A stretch of 64,000 bases of DNA from Kitasatospora xanthocidica (GTDB lineage: Bacteria > Actinomycetota > Actinomycetes > Streptomycetales > Streptomycetaceae): assembly GCF_014656195.1 (NCBI RefSeq), contig NZ_BNBY01000003.1, positions 337,908 through 401,907 of the forward strand. Direction: 5' to 3'. The position numbers were made by a program, and so were the translations under genes. The notes below the pieces were generated by a model. The model searched no databases and was not told the DNA's origin. It saw only the letters and a list, made by a program, of their open reading frames with translations. This document shows positions 7,660-16,210 of the stretch, in pieces; positions within the stretch are counted from its first letter, which is position 1, and the number at the start of each line of letters is the position of its first letter.

Positions 7660-8316
7660 ATGCTGTTGATCAGAGCGCCGGGCGTCTACGCGCCCCAGGG
7701 CGACACCGAGCTCCTGCTCTCCTGCCTCCGCAGCGAGGTGCTGGACACCGCCAGCCGGGTGCTGGACCTCGGCACGGGGACCGGTGCGGTGGCCCTCGCC
7801 GCGGCCGGGGCGGGCGCGCGGGTCACCGCCGTGGACCTCTCGGCCCGGGCGGTGGCGACCACCTGGGTGAACGCGAGGCTGAACCGCCGCAGAGTGCGAC
7901 TGCGCCGGGGCGATCTGGCGGCCCCGGTCGCCGGCCAGCGCTTCGACCTGATCACCGCCAACCCGCCGTACGTCCCCACCGGCGACGCCGTGGCACGGCC
8001 CGGCCGAGGGGCCGCGCTGGCCTGGGACGCCGGTGCGGACGGACGGCTGCTGCTGGACCGGATCTGCCGGGAGGCGCCGCGGCTGCTGGCAGGGGGCGGG
8101 CGACTGCTGCTGGTGCAGTCCGCGCTGGCCGGTGTCCCGGCGACGCTGGCCGCGCTGCGGTCGGCCGGGCTGCGGGTGGCCGTGGTGGCCCGGCGCAGGC
8201 AGGCCTTCGGGCCGGTGATGACGGCGCGCGCCGAACTGTTCGAACGCCGGGGACTGATCCGGCCCGGCGAGCGCGAGGAGGAGCTGGTGGTGGTGCGCGG
8301 TGTCCGGGAGCGCTGA
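7660..8316 (+). CDS. HemK2/MTQ2-like class I SAM-dependent methyltransferase
   Basis: 218 residues. Motif I is VLDLGTGTGAVALAAA, post-I acidic motif is VTAVDLS, and motif IV is ANPPYVP, the signature of N-methyltransferases acting on Gln/Asn (HemK/PrmC and MTQ2 types) or on adenine. No N-terminal PrmC helical domain is present, so it fits the short HemK2-like class. The ATG at 7660 is preferred; the upstream frame is low complexity. Its last 17 bases overlap the start of the CDGSH gene, so the two are probably co-translated. Substrate unknown. Confidence 0.85.
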   Translation: MLLIRAPGVYAPQGDTELLLSCLRSEVLDTASRVLDLGTGTGAVALAAAGAGARVTAVDLSARAVATTWVNARLNRRRVRLRRGDLAAPVAGQRFDLITANPPYVPTGDAVARPGRGAALAWDAGADGRLLLDRICREAPRLLAGGGRLLLVQSALAGVPATLAALRSAGLRVAVVARRRQAFGPVMTARAELFERRGLIRPGEREEELVVVRGVRER

Positions 8317-8557
8317 CCGGGCCGCGACCCGGGTGGTCGTCGTGCCGGGCGGGCCGCTGCTGGTCGAGGGTCCGGTGGAGGTGGTCCTGCCGGACGGGAC
8401 GGTCCGCTTCTGCGACCGCCCGGTGGTGGCGTTGTGCGCATGCCGGCGCAGCCGTCGCTATCCGTTCTGCGACACCAGCCACCGGCGCCGCGCGCGGCCG
8501 GAGCGGGCTTCAGAGCCGGTCGTCGGGCAGGCGGAGCCGGTCGTCGGGCAAGGGTGA
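8300..8557 (+). CDS. CDGSH-type iron-sulfur protein
   Basis: 85 residues from GTG 8300. The C-terminal part has the cluster motif CACRRSRRYPFCDTSH (CxCx2(S/T)x3PxCDx(S/T)H), which binds a labile [2Fe-2S] cluster through three Cys and one His. It overlaps the methyltransferase gene by 17 bases. Its 3' end runs 48 bases into the convergent haem-oxygenase-like gene, where a 17-bp direct repeat gives the protein a repeated EPVVGQ tail. Likely a redox or Fe-S relay for the neighbouring enzyme, by context. Confidence 0.88.
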   Translation: MSGSADRAATRVVVVPGGPLLVEGPVEVVLPDGTVRFCDRPVVALCACRRSRRYPFCDTSHRRRARPERASEPVVGQAEPVVGQG

Positions 8558-9526
8558 GCGCAGCGAGGTGCGGCCGGCCCGCCACCGGCCGAGCAGGTGG
8601 TCGGCGAACCGGCCGTCGACGACCTCGGCGGCCGCGATGCCGAACGCGATGTCGGCCTCCAACTCGGGTTCGGTGGCGATCAGTTCTTCGATCACACCGC
8701 GTCGGAGCAGTTGCTCGTGGACGGCGTCGGCTTCGATGTGCTCGCGGTAGAACAGCGTGCCGTCCGGTCCCGCGCCGAGGCGCTGCAAGGCTGCGGCCAG
8801 GCGGGCGGATCCGGGCGAGGAGGTGATCTCGACGGTGGCGAAGTGTCCGACGGCGGCGCCGCGCAGCGCACGGTGCAGGCCGAACAGTGTCATCAGGTTG
8901 ACCACCGCGAGCGCGGGCGCGGGGACGAGGTCGAGGTAGTGCCGGTACTCCGGATCGAGGCCGAAGTCGGCCATCATCCGGGCGAACAGCAGGTGGTGGG
9001 CGCGGTCGGGGCGGCCGGCGCCGTACTCGTCGTAGGCCACCGTCATCAGCACCGCCTGGGCGGGGCCGTGGAGCCGTGGCAGCATCCACAGCTGCGGGTC
9101 CGCTTCCTTGAGGTGGTAGACCGAGCGGTGCACCAGGTACTCGCGGGCCTGCCACCGTGCGCCCTCGGCCAGCAGGTAGTGGGACGGGCCGGTGCCGTCC
9201 GGAGGCTCCGCCAGGAGCCGTTCCAGGGCCTGGCGCAGCGGCCGGACGGGCTCCGCCTCGGTGCGCACCGCGGCGAGGAACGGCCGTTCGAGCCCCCGCC
9301 GGTAGGAGAGCAGTTCGGGCTCCCACTCCCAGCCCGGGTGGACCCCGGGCAGACCGCGGTCGTGGAGCTCGTAGCAGAGGTGGAGGGCGAGCTGGTGGTC
9401 CTCGCCCCAGGGGTCCGTGGCGGGCTCGGGCGGTACCGGGAACCGGGCCGCGCCGGACGGTCCGGCGGTCAGCAGGCCCAGCACCGCCTCGGACAGCGGC
9501 CCGCGCGGGTCCGGGAGCCGGCTCAC
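8510..9526 (-). CDS. iron-containing redox enzyme (haem-oxygenase-like fold)
   Basis: 338 residues from GTG 9526, which overlaps the stop of the preceding small gene (GTGA). The all-helical sequence has motifs of the haem-oxygenase-like non-haem iron enzyme family: LHLCYELHDRG, FARMMADFGLD, and the metal-site region FYREHIEADAVHE with alternating His/Glu/Asp. Members use one or two irons for oxidative reactions. Neighbouring CDGSH, Rieske and methyltransferase genes recur with it in actinomycetes and suggest a shared redox pathway. Substrate unknown. The C-terminus ends in a repeated LPDDRL. Confidence 0.82.
   Translation of the reverse strand: MSRLPDPRGPLSEAVLGLLTAGPSGAARFPVPPEPATDPWGEDHQLALHLCYELHDRGLPGVHPGWEWEPELLSYRRGLERPFLAAVRTEAEPVRPLRQALERLLAEPPDGTGPSHYLLAEGARWQAREYLVHRSVYHLKEADPQLWMLPRLHGPAQAVLMTVAYDEYGAGRPDRAHHLLFARMMADFGLDPEYRHYLDLVPAPALAVVNLMTLFGLHRALRGAAVGHFATVEITSSPGSARLAAALQRLGAGPDGTLFYREHIEADAVHEQLLRRGVIEELIATEPELEADIAFGIAAAEVVDGRFADHLLGRWRAGRTSLRSPLPDDRLRLPDDRL
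8513..8550. repeat. 17-bp direct repeat in the overlap of two convergent genes
   Basis: GAGCCGGTCGTCGGGCA occurs at 8513-8529 and 8534-8550. It lies where the 3' ends of the CDGSH gene (plus) and the iron-enzyme gene (minus) overlap, so it duplicates residues in both proteins at once. Confidence 0.9.
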
Positions 9527-9690
9527 CGCCCGCTCCCGCGACCCTCGGTGCAGGCACACAGCACCGCGACGGCGGTGCCCGGGTCGGCCATGGGGCCGAG
9601 GCCGAACCCGCGCAGCAGTGCTGCCGCCTCGTGGTCACGGCGCGGTTCGCTCCCGTTCCCGACCAGTGCCGTCTGTTCCCGCCGGTCCAT
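9523..9690 (-). CDS. small hypothetical protein upstream of iron-containing enzyme
   Basis: 55 residues from ATG 9690 (MDRREQTALVGNGSEPRRDH...). The C-terminal half has GTAVAVLCACTEGRGSGR with two cysteines. The stop overlaps the GTG of the iron-containing enzyme by four bases, a sign of translational coupling. No family is recognised. Cysteines plus context could indicate a metal- or cluster-related accessory role, which is inference. Confidence 0.6.
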   Translation of the reverse strand: MDRREQTALVGNGSEPRRDHEAAALLRGFGLGPMADPGTAVAVLCACTEGRGSGR

Positions 9691-9835
9691 CGTGCCCGCC
9701 TCCACGCAGTCGTCGCCCCTGGCACTGAGCGGTTGCCCTGCTTCGGTCGCGTCTAACGTCCGGATGTCGCGGGTGCGGGCCGTCGCGGGGGGGCGCCGGG
9801 GTGTCGGCCGGCACATCGCGGGCAGACGCGTCGGC

Positions 9836-10855
9836 GTGAACGCGATCGAACGAACCCTGCGCGCCCTGGACCGCTTCCAGCAGCGCCACCGCGTTCCCGG
9901 TCTGGTCGTCGGTGTCGTCAAGAAGTACGGCGACGACCGTGGCGGGCTGCTCGCCGCCCTCATCACGTACTACGGCTTCGTCGCGCTGATCCCGCTGCTG
10001 CTCCTGCTCAGCACCGCCCTCGGGTTCGTCCTGCACGGCCACCCCGGTGCCCAGCGGTCGGTGCTCGACTCCGCGCTCGCCGACTTCCCGATCATCGGCG
10101 ACCAGCTGCGTCAGAACGTCCACTCCCTCCAGGGCAACGGCCTCGCCCTGGTCATCGGCGTCCTCGGGCTGCTGTACGGGGCACTCGGCATCGCGCAGGT
10201 GCTCCAGCATGCCATGGCCGAGATCTGGAACGTCCCGGGAGTGCGACGGCCCGGCTACTGGCCGCGGCTGGTGCGCAGCCTGCTGCTGTTCGCGGTCCTC
10301 GCCACCGGGTTGCTGCTCACCACGGCCGCTGCCTCGCTGGTCGGCACCGCCGCGGGCGGGCCGCTCGCCCGCGTCGGGGGGCTGCTGATCTCGGCGCTGC
10401 TGAACGCCACCGTGTGCCTGGCCTGCTTCCGGGTGCTCACGCCCAAGGAGGTTCCCGTCAGGGCGCCGTGGCCGGGGTGCGCGCTGGCCGGCCCGCTGTT
10501 CACGCTCCTCCAGGCGTTCGGCGCCCTGCTGGTCACCCACGAACTGCGCCACGCCGGCCAGGTCTACGGCTTCTTCGCCACCGTGATCGGCCTGCTCTCC
10601 TGGCTCTACCTGGCCGCCCAGATCACCGTCTACGCGGCCGAGACGAACGTCGTGCTCGCCCGCCGGCTGTGGCCGCGCAGCATCCTGCAGCCCCCGCTCA
10701 CCGACGCGGACGAGGAGGTGCTGTCGTCCGTCGCCCGGCAGGAGGAACGCCGCCCCGAACAGCACGTCGACGTCTCCTTCCACGACGAGGACGGAGGCGA
10801 AGGCGTGGCCGGGGCGGAGGGCGACGACGACCGGCCCTCCGGCCCCGGGACGTGA
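9836..10855 (+). CDS. YihY/BrkB family inner-membrane protein
   Basis: 339 residues from GTG 9836. About six hydrophobic helices. Family motifs include DDRGGLLAALITYYGFVALIP near the N-terminus, LLYGALGIAQVLQHAMAEIW, and SWLYLAAQITVYAAETN near the end of the membrane region. The C-terminal ~45 residues are acidic and probably cytoplasmic. The family was once thought to be ribonuclease BN but is an integral membrane protein of unsettled function. The start is placed at the first codon that keeps the conserved N-terminus. Confidence 0.88.
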   Translation: MNAIERTLRALDRFQQRHRVPGLVVGVVKKYGDDRGGLLAALITYYGFVALIPLLLLLSTALGFVLHGHPGAQRSVLDSALADFPIIGDQLRQNVHSLQGNGLALVIGVLGLLYGALGIAQVLQHAMAEIWNVPGVRRPGYWPRLVRSLLLFAVLATGLLLTTAAASLVGTAAGGPLARVGGLLISALLNATVCLACFRVLTPKEVPVRAPWPGCALAGPLFTLLQAFGALLVTHELRHAGQVYGFFATVIGLLSWLYLAAQITVYAAETNVVLARRLWPRSILQPPLTDADEEVLSSVARQEERRPEQHVDVSFHDEDGGEGVAGAEGDDDRPSGPGT

Positions 10856-10971
10856 CGGACGGACCGGGGGCGTCACGCTGCGCCGTGCGCGAGAACGAGG
10901 GCCCGGTCTGGTCGCGGGAGAAGTGGGTACGCGCGGGGCGACCCACGTACGGCGAGCGTAGGAGGCCCGTC

Positions 10972-11544
10972 ATGGCCGATCCAGTGACGTCAACCGACCG
11001 GCGGGGAGACCCGGACGGCCGCACCGTTGAGGGGCCGTCGTACGGGCCCGGACGTGGGGCACCGGCCGAGAACGACTTCGGCGACTTCGCCGCCCTGCTG
11101 GACTACCCCGTGTACGTGGTGACCGCCGCCGGGCGCGAGCCGGCCGGCTGCCTGGTCGGGTTCGCCGGACAGTGCTCGATCCGTCCGGCGCGGTTCGTGG
11201 TGTGGGTGTCGAAGGCGAACCACACCCATGCCGTCGCCCTGGCGGCGGAGGTTCTCGCCGTCCACCTGCTTCCGCACGACCACCGGCTGGCAGAGCTGTT
11301 CGGGGGCCGGACCGGCGACGACACCGACAAGTTCGCCCGGGTCGAGTGGTACCGCGGCCCGCACGGCGCGCCGATCCTCGCCGAGGCACCGGCCTGGTTC
11401 GTCGGCCGGGTCCTGGACCGCGCCGACTGGGGGGACCACACCGGGCTGCTGCTCGCGCCGGTCGTGGTCCACACCCCGCCGGGGGCGGTCCCGGTGTCGT
11501 CCTTCCGGGACGTGGCGGACATCGAGGCGGGCCATCCGGCCTGA
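10972..11544 (+). CDS. flavin reductase-like (FMN-binding split barrel) protein
   Basis: 190 residues from ATG 10972, with AGGAGG about eight bases upstream. The flavin-reductase fold is seen in YPVYVVTAAG, GCLVGFAGQCSIRPARFVVW and SKANHTHAVALAAEVLAVHL, followed by the FGGRTGDDTDKF loop typical of the family. Such proteins bind FMN and either reduce free flavin or act as small oxidoreductases. It stands alone on the plus strand. Confidence 0.85.
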   Translation: MADPVTSTDRRGDPDGRTVEGPSYGPGRGAPAENDFGDFAALLDYPVYVVTAAGREPAGCLVGFAGQCSIRPARFVVWVSKANHTHAVALAAEVLAVHLLPHDHRLAELFGGRTGDDTDKFARVEWYRGPHGAPILAEAPAWFVGRVLDRADWGDHTGLLLAPVVVHTPPGAVPVSSFRDVADIEAGHPA

Positions 11545-11636
11545 CCGGTCCTACGGACCACGGCGCTCCCGACCAGCGCGCCGCCGTAAACGGTGGAGCC
11601 GACTCCGATCAGCCGGGACTGGACGGCCGGCACCGT

Positions 11637-11672
11637 CCCGACGGTGCCGTAGGACCCGACGGTGCCGTAGGA
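11637..11672. repeat. two tandem 18-bp repeats
   Basis: CCCGACGGTGCCGTAGGA occurs twice in tandem in the intergenic space between the flavin reductase gene and the convergent small membrane protein gene. No function is evident. Confidence 0.8.
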
Positions 11673-11720
11673 GACGCCGTCGGGCACCACCCCGCGGGGG
11701 TGCCCGTGGTCGTCGTGCGG

Positions 11721-12140
11721 TCAGAGTCTGTGGGCTTCGCGGCCCTGGTGGCCGAACAGGTGGCGGATCCGACCGCCTCGGGCGGGCTCAGCCGGTGTGC
11801 CGACGGCCCCGCCACCCTGCTCGGCGGCACGATCCTCCGCGGGCGCGGTCGCCTCGTCGCGGGTGGGCGGAAGGGGCTGCGCAGGCGCTGGGCGGCTCCT
11901 CCGGTGCGAGCCCGGCCGGACGGGGCGCCGGCTTCGCCGGGTCATCAGGGCGAGGCCCAGGCAGAAGACCAGGGCGAGGGACACACCGGACAGGAAGATG
12001 CCCAGGCTGTCGAGCGTCGCCAGGCTGTTGCCCAGCACGGTCACCTGATAGTCGGGCCCGCCGGAGAGGTTGTCCGCGATCAGCAGCCCGACGAAGGCAC
12101 CGGACGCCGTCATCAACAGGAGTCCAAGCAACAGCAACAT
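11721..12140 (-). CDS. small two-helix membrane protein, unknown function
   Basis: 139 residues from ATG 12140. Two hydrophobic segments (residues ~1-22 and ~45-68) flank a short polar loop containing DNLSGGPDYQVTVLGN. A long basic, Pro/Ala-rich tail follows, ending GGRIRHLFGHQ. The layout resembles LapA-type or other small streptomycete membrane proteins of unknown role. It is transcribed convergently with the flavin reductase gene. Confidence 0.7.
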   Translation of the reverse strand: MLLLLGLLLMTASGAFVGLLIADNLSGGPDYQVTVLGNSLATLDSLGIFLSGVSLALVFCLGLALMTRRSRRPVRPGSHRRSRPAPAQPLPPTRDEATAPAEDRAAEQGGGAVGTPAEPARGGRIRHLFGHQGREAHRL

Positions 12141-12712
12141 GGCGATTCCTTTCCGTCCCGGTCACCCCCACGGGCCCGCGCCTACCCGGGCGGGCCCGCC
12201 CCTAACGCCGCGCCGTGCGGGCCCGCCCACCACTACACGAGGGGCTGTCGCGTGGTGCCGCGGTCGACGCCGGGCAGACCCCGCGCCGCCAGTGCAGTCC
12301 GACACGAGCACCGGGCTGCGCGTCGGCTGCCGCCAGGCCGTCGCCGACGAGATGGTGCGGGGGGAGGCCGAGCGCGAGCGGGCCGCCGCCGAAGCCGCGG
12401 CCGCCGAGGAGAAGCGGTGCGGCTCCTGGTGGCGCCGCTCTTGACGCCGCCTCACCCTGGCATTGCTCGAAGGGAGCTCAGGCGACGTCGAGGGCATCAT
12501 GAAACGGGCCAAAGCACTCAAACGGCGCCATGTCCGGCCGAGCCTCGGTTCCGACCCCTTCTCCGGATCCCCGTCCTCACCCGGCCACGACCTTCACGGA
12601 ACTCCGGCCAGGGCCAGGTGTCGGAGAACCTCATCAACCGAGACGATCGCGGTGCCCGGCGGGGCGGTAAAGGGGTGGACAGTCCTTCTGCCGCTCGGCG
12701 AGCATCTCCGCG
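12141..12712. other. intergenic region, possible promoter and one doubtful small ORF
   Basis: About 570 bases between the two-helix membrane gene and the GNAT gene. Apart from a doubtful Ala-rich small frame (12292-12444) I see no gene, and no clear terminator or operator. Confidence 0.4.
12292..12444 (+). CDS. possible small Ala/Glu-rich helical peptide
   Basis: A 50-codon frame from GTG 12292, encoding DEMVRGEAERERAAAEAAAA and ending CGSWWRRS. The heptad-like Ala/Glu pattern would form a helix, and the WW pair and Cys are unusual for random GC-rich frames. There is no recognisable family and no clear ribosome site. Confidence 0.25.
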   Translation: MQSDTSTGLRVGCRQAVADEMVRGEAERERAAAEAAAAEEKRCGSWWRRS

Positions 12713-13309
12713 ATGAACAGCGAACCTCACCCCACCAACCCCAAGCGCGTCCGTTTCGTCGAGCTCAGTGCGAAGGCGCTGCGGGCGCTCGCCGACGGTG
12801 ACCTCGCCGGCGGCAGCGCCGAGGCGGGCGTGGCCCTCGACCCGCACTTCGTCGGCGACCGGGCCCGCTGGATCTTCGGCTACCGCGCCGACCAGCTCGC
12901 CGGGGACCCGTCGGCCGCGCCCTGGATCACGCGAGCCGCGGTGTCCGAACCGGACGGGGCCGTGGTCGGCGACGCCGGGTTCCACGGCCCGCCGGACGAG
13001 GACGGCATGGTCGAGGTCGGCTTCACCGTGGTGCCCGGGTACCGCCGCCAGGGCTACGCCCGCGCCATGCTGCGGGCGCTGCTCGTCAGGGCCGCCGCCG
13101 AGCCCGGTGTCAGGACCGTACGGGCCAGGGTCAGTGCCGACAACACCGCTTCCCTGGCCACCGTCGCGGGCTTCGGATTCACGCGCGTCGGCGAGCAGGG
13201 AAACGAACGTGACGGGCTCGTCATCGTCTTCGAGGTCCCGGCGGAGGCGATTGAGACCGGGCACCCCACCGCCTCGGCGGACACGACGGCCGTCCCGGTC
13301 GAGCCCTGA
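12713..13309 (+). CDS. GNAT-family N-acetyltransferase
   Basis: 198 residues from ATG 12713. The GNAT fold is seen in the strand VEVGFTVVPGYRRQGYARAM, the acetyl-CoA pyrophosphate loop (R/QxxGxG/A, here RRQGYA), followed by VRARVSADNTASLATVAGFGF, the usual 'N..S..v..k.GF' end. It acetylates an unknown amine. The ~25-residue Thr/Ala-rich tail is probably disordered. Monocistronic in appearance. Confidence 0.88.
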   Translation: MNSEPHPTNPKRVRFVELSAKALRALADGDLAGGSAEAGVALDPHFVGDRARWIFGYRADQLAGDPSAAPWITRAAVSEPDGAVVGDAGFHGPPDEDGMVEVGFTVVPGYRRQGYARAMLRALLVRAAAEPGVRTVRARVSADNTASLATVAGFGFTRVGEQGNERDGLVIVFEVPAEAIETGHPTASADTTAVPVEP

Positions 13310-13419
13310 CCGGAGGAGGGTCACACAGGCCGTCCCGGACACCGACAGGCCATCCTGTGACGCACTGTGATGGCCTCAACTGCTCGCCGCGTGGGGCGGG
13401 CCGACTCGAGGAGTTGTTC

Positions 13420-14319
13420 TTGGCGACCGAGAGAATCGCGGTCACCCGCCCTGCGATCGACGCCGTACTGGTCAGGCGCATGGTCGATTCGCAGTTCCCG
13501 CAGTGGGCCGGTCTGCCCCTGGCACTGCTCGATCCGGCCGGATCGGACCATGTGATCTACCGGTTGGGCGAGGAGTTGTCCGTCCGCCTGCCCCGCCACA
13601 GCGGCGCCATCGGGCAGGCCAGGAAGGAGTCCGAGTGGCTGCCCCGGCTCGCCCCGCACCTGCCCCTGGCAGTACCGGTACCGGCGGGGTTGGGGGAACC
13701 CGACTTCGGCTATCCGTGGCCGTGGGCGGTGTCCCGCTGGCTGGACGGCGAGGTGGCGACCGTCGAGGCACTGGCCGATTCGTCCGAGGCCGCCGTCGAA
13801 CTGGCGGGGTTCCTGGAGGCCCTTCAGCGGTTCGAGCCCGAGGGGATCCCGGCTCGGGGCGCTCGCGAGGATCTGACCGTCCGGCCGCTGGTCGCACGGG
13901 ATCGGGCGACGCGGGCCGCCATCGCCGAGGTCGACGGCGTGTTCGACGGCGCGGCCATGACCGAGTTGTGGGACGCGGCGATCAGCACCCCCGGATGGGA
14001 TGGTCCTCCGGTCTGGTTCCACGGCGACTTCCACACCGGCAACCTGCTGACCGTCGACGGCCGCCTCAGCGCGGTCATCGACTTCGGCGGGCTCGGCATC
14101 GGCGACCCTGCCTGCGACCTGATGATCGCCTTCACCCTGATGTCGGCCGGGAGCCGCGCCGCTTTCCGCACCGCGCTCGGCGTGGACGACGCCACCTGGA
14201 CCCGAGGCCGCGGCTGGGCGCTTGCCACGGCCCTCAACGCCTACACCCACTACGCCGCCGTCAACCCCCGGGTCGCCGCGCAGACCACCCGTCAGATCAC
14301 CGAGGCCCTCATCGGGTAG
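13420..14319 (+). CDS. aminoglycoside phosphotransferase (APH)-family protein
   Basis: About 300 residues. The kinase-like APH fold is clear: nucleotide-side SDHVIYRLGEELSVRLPRHSG, catalytic loop WFHGDFHTGNLLTVDG (HxDxxxxN) and metal-binding IDFGGLGIGDPACDL. I chose a TTG at 13420 with GAGGAG six bases upstream. An in-frame ATG at 13357 would add 21 residues that do not look conserved. Streptomycete members of this subgroup are mostly of unknown substrate, so resistance should not be assumed. Confidence 0.88.
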   Translation: MATERIAVTRPAIDAVLVRRMVDSQFPQWAGLPLALLDPAGSDHVIYRLGEELSVRLPRHSGAIGQARKESEWLPRLAPHLPLAVPVPAGLGEPDFGYPWPWAVSRWLDGEVATVEALADSSEAAVELAGFLEALQRFEPEGIPARGAREDLTVRPLVARDRATRAAIAEVDGVFDGAAMTELWDAAISTPGWDGPPVWFHGDFHTGNLLTVDGRLSAVIDFGGLGIGDPACDLMIAFTLMSAGSRAAFRTALGVDDATWTRGRGWALATALNAYTHYAAVNPRVAAQTTRQITEALIG

Positions 14320-14463
14320 GCAACCGGGGAAAGACACACCGCTTCATGGGGGGTGTAATGGCCGGCGTGTGGTTACACCGGGCTCGGCGTGGTTGTTCGC
14401 CAGTCCGGGGTGGTGCGCTGTAGCTGGCGGCAGGCAACCGCTGCCGGTCGCCGACCTGTCGGC

Positions 14464-14835
14464 TCACCCCTCGGTGTGGACGGCCCGCGACGGAGCGTTG
14501 TGGCCCCGCCGCCGGGCGACCATGCGCCGGAGCAGCGGGTGCGCCGGCAGCGCGACTGCGCCACCCAGCGCGCCGAACAGGACCGGGGCGTTCCACCAGG
14601 GCACCAGATCGACGGAACGGCCGTCCGGCCACCGGCAGACGTGCGAGGGCGGGAAGAGCGACTCCTCGATCCGGATGTCCTTGTGCTCTGGTTCCCGGTA
14701 CGCCACCGGGTCCCGCCCGTAGAGCTCGGTGACACAGGCCCGGGTCGGCCGGGTCTCGAAGCCGGACATCATGCCGAGCAGCCACACCACACCCGCCGCC
14801 AGCAGGCAGAGCACTACGCCCGCCGTCCTCGCCAT
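14464..14835 (-). CDS. small membrane protein, unknown function
   Basis: 123 residues from ATG 14835. An N-terminal helix (VVLCLLAAGVVWLLGMM) is followed by an extracytoplasmic stretch with CVTELYGRDPVAYREPE and CRWPDGRSVDLVPWW. A second helix (LFGALGGAVALPAHPLL) and a basic tail complete it. The two Cys in the outer segment could pair. It resembles streptomycete two-helix membrane proteins with no assigned role. Confidence 0.65.
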   Translation of the reverse strand: MARTAGVVLCLLAAGVVWLLGMMSGFETRPTRACVTELYGRDPVAYREPEHKDIRIEESLFPPSHVCRWPDGRSVDLVPWWNAPVLFGALGGAVALPAHPLLRRMVARRRGHNAPSRAVHTEG

Positions 14836-15330
14836 GGCCGTCCCCCACTCGGTCGTCCGTTCGTACCGGACCCGGAGACGATCATGAAGCCGGGTTCGGT
14901 TCCCGTTCTCGCAGGCCCGCCCGCCGTCCACTGGCCGTGGGTGCACGCCGTCGTGTCGGCGGGCGGTGAGTCCAGTGGGCGAGCCGGGTCATGCGCGAGG
15001 AGCCATCGAGCAGCCGAGCCCGATCGTCGCCGGTGCCTGCGGTGTTGGCAACGCGCTCTGTGGAGACGGCCACCCCTTGGTCGGGAGTCGTCCCGCAGCT
15101 GCTCGACGGGATCTCCCCAGCCATCGGCCACCTGCGGCCGGGCGCCACAAGGGCGGCCGACCGCAGGTCAGCGAGTTCCGGGGCCGAGGCGGGCTGTCCG
15201 GGGCCGCCCGTCTTGCGTCCGCTGACGCGCGCCGGATCACCCGGGACGCCATCCGCGCCGCCGGCGGCATGCGCTGACGCCACCTCGTCCGCGCCGCCGG
15301 CCCGGAGCCGGGCGAAGCCGTTGCTCAGGG
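14836..15330. other. intergenic region without a convincing gene
   Basis: About 500 bases. Several open frames exist on both strands, but none has a recognised motif or a good ribosome site. It may contain decayed coding sequence. Confidence 0.4.
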
Positions 15331-16068
15331 TCAGCCGGGGCTGAGGAGGCAGAACTCGTTGCCTTCCGGGTCGGCCAGAATCGTCCAGGAGATCGCGGAC
15401 CGGTCGAAATCAGGGTCGGTGGCGCCCAGGGCGCGCAGTCGGGCCGCCTCCGCTGCCACGTCGTCACCGGAGTAGGGGCGGACGTCGAGGTGGACGCGGT
15501 TCCACCCGGTCTTGGTGTCGGGGGTCCGGCGGAACTGCAGGTAGGGGCCGACGCCTTGGGCGGAGCGCATGGTCGCGTGGTCGTCGGTGACCTCGTGCAA
15601 CGTCCAGTCCATCGCCTCGTCCCAGAACTCGGCCATCGCTCGCGGGTCGGTGCAGTCGACCACCACCGCGGCGATCGGCCCGGTGTCCTGGTGGATCGGG
15701 CGGGGCTCCAGGACGCAGAACTCGTTGCCCTCCGGGTCGGCCATGACCGTCCAGGGGACGTCGCCCTGACCCACGTCGGCGAGCGTCGCGCCGAGATCCT
15801 TCAGGCGCGCGACCAACTCCGCCTGATGGGCGGTCGAGGTGGTGGCCAGGTCGACGTGCACCCGGTTCTTCACCGTCTTGGGTTCCGGGCGGGCGACGAT
15901 GTCGATGCAGACGGCCACCGGGTCGGGGTAGGCGAAGCCCACGGGTTCGAGGTTGGTCACACCGGGCCCCTCGCTGTCGACCCCCCAGCCGAGTGCCTCC
16001 GCCCAGAACCGGCCGAGCGCGGAGTCGTCCTGGGCCTTCATGTTGATCTGCACAAGTCGTGTTGCCAT
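15331..16068 (-). CDS. tandem VOC (glyoxalase/bleomycin-resistance-like) protein
   Basis: 245 residues from ATG 16068, made of two homologous VOC halves. The first (~1-122) begins RLVQINMKAQDDSALGRFWA and ends WTVMADPEGNEFCVLEP. The second (~131-245) repeats the pattern with VVVDCTDPRAMAEFWDEAMD and ends WTILADPEGNEFCLLSPG. Each half ends with the DPEGNEFC signature whose Glu is often a metal or ligand residue. The substrate is unknown. A very strong hairpin lies just upstream of its start. Confidence 0.87.
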   Translation of the reverse strand: MATRLVQINMKAQDDSALGRFWAEALGWGVDSEGPGVTNLEPVGFAYPDPVAVCIDIVARPEPKTVKNRVHVDLATTSTAHQAELVARLKDLGATLADVGQGDVPWTVMADPEGNEFCVLEPRPIHQDTGPIAAVVVDCTDPRAMAEFWDEAMDWTLHEVTDDHATMRSAQGVGPYLQFRRTPDTKTGWNRVHLDVRPYSGDDVAAEAARLRALGATDPDFDRSAISWTILADPEGNEFCLLSPG

Positions 16069-16082
16069 AAGCGCAGATCCTA

Positions 16083-16145
16083 GGGCCCGTCTTCGAACCC
16101 CCGTCGTCCGCCCGCCAGGGCGGGCGGGGGTTCGAAGACGGGCCC
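16083..16145 (-). terminator. long perfect hairpin downstream of the GH127 gene
   Basis: 21-bp perfectly complementary arms at 16083-16103 and 16125-16145, with a 21-base GC-rich loop. It lies downstream of the minus-strand GH127 gene (stop at 16211) and just before the VOC gene start (16068). It should end GH127 transcripts and insulate the VOC gene. No U-tract follows, as is common in actinomycetes. Confidence 0.8.
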
Positions 16146-16210
16146 CAGGCCCTGCCCCCGCCCCGGGCCCCCCCGGTCGCCCTGCGGCGGCCGCGGGGCC
16201 CGGCGCCGGA

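Noticed and set aside
13357..14319. Calling the APH-like protein an aminoglycoside resistance gene
   Set aside because: The kinase motifs are real, but the subgroup is generic and no resistance-specific residues can be identified from sequence alone.
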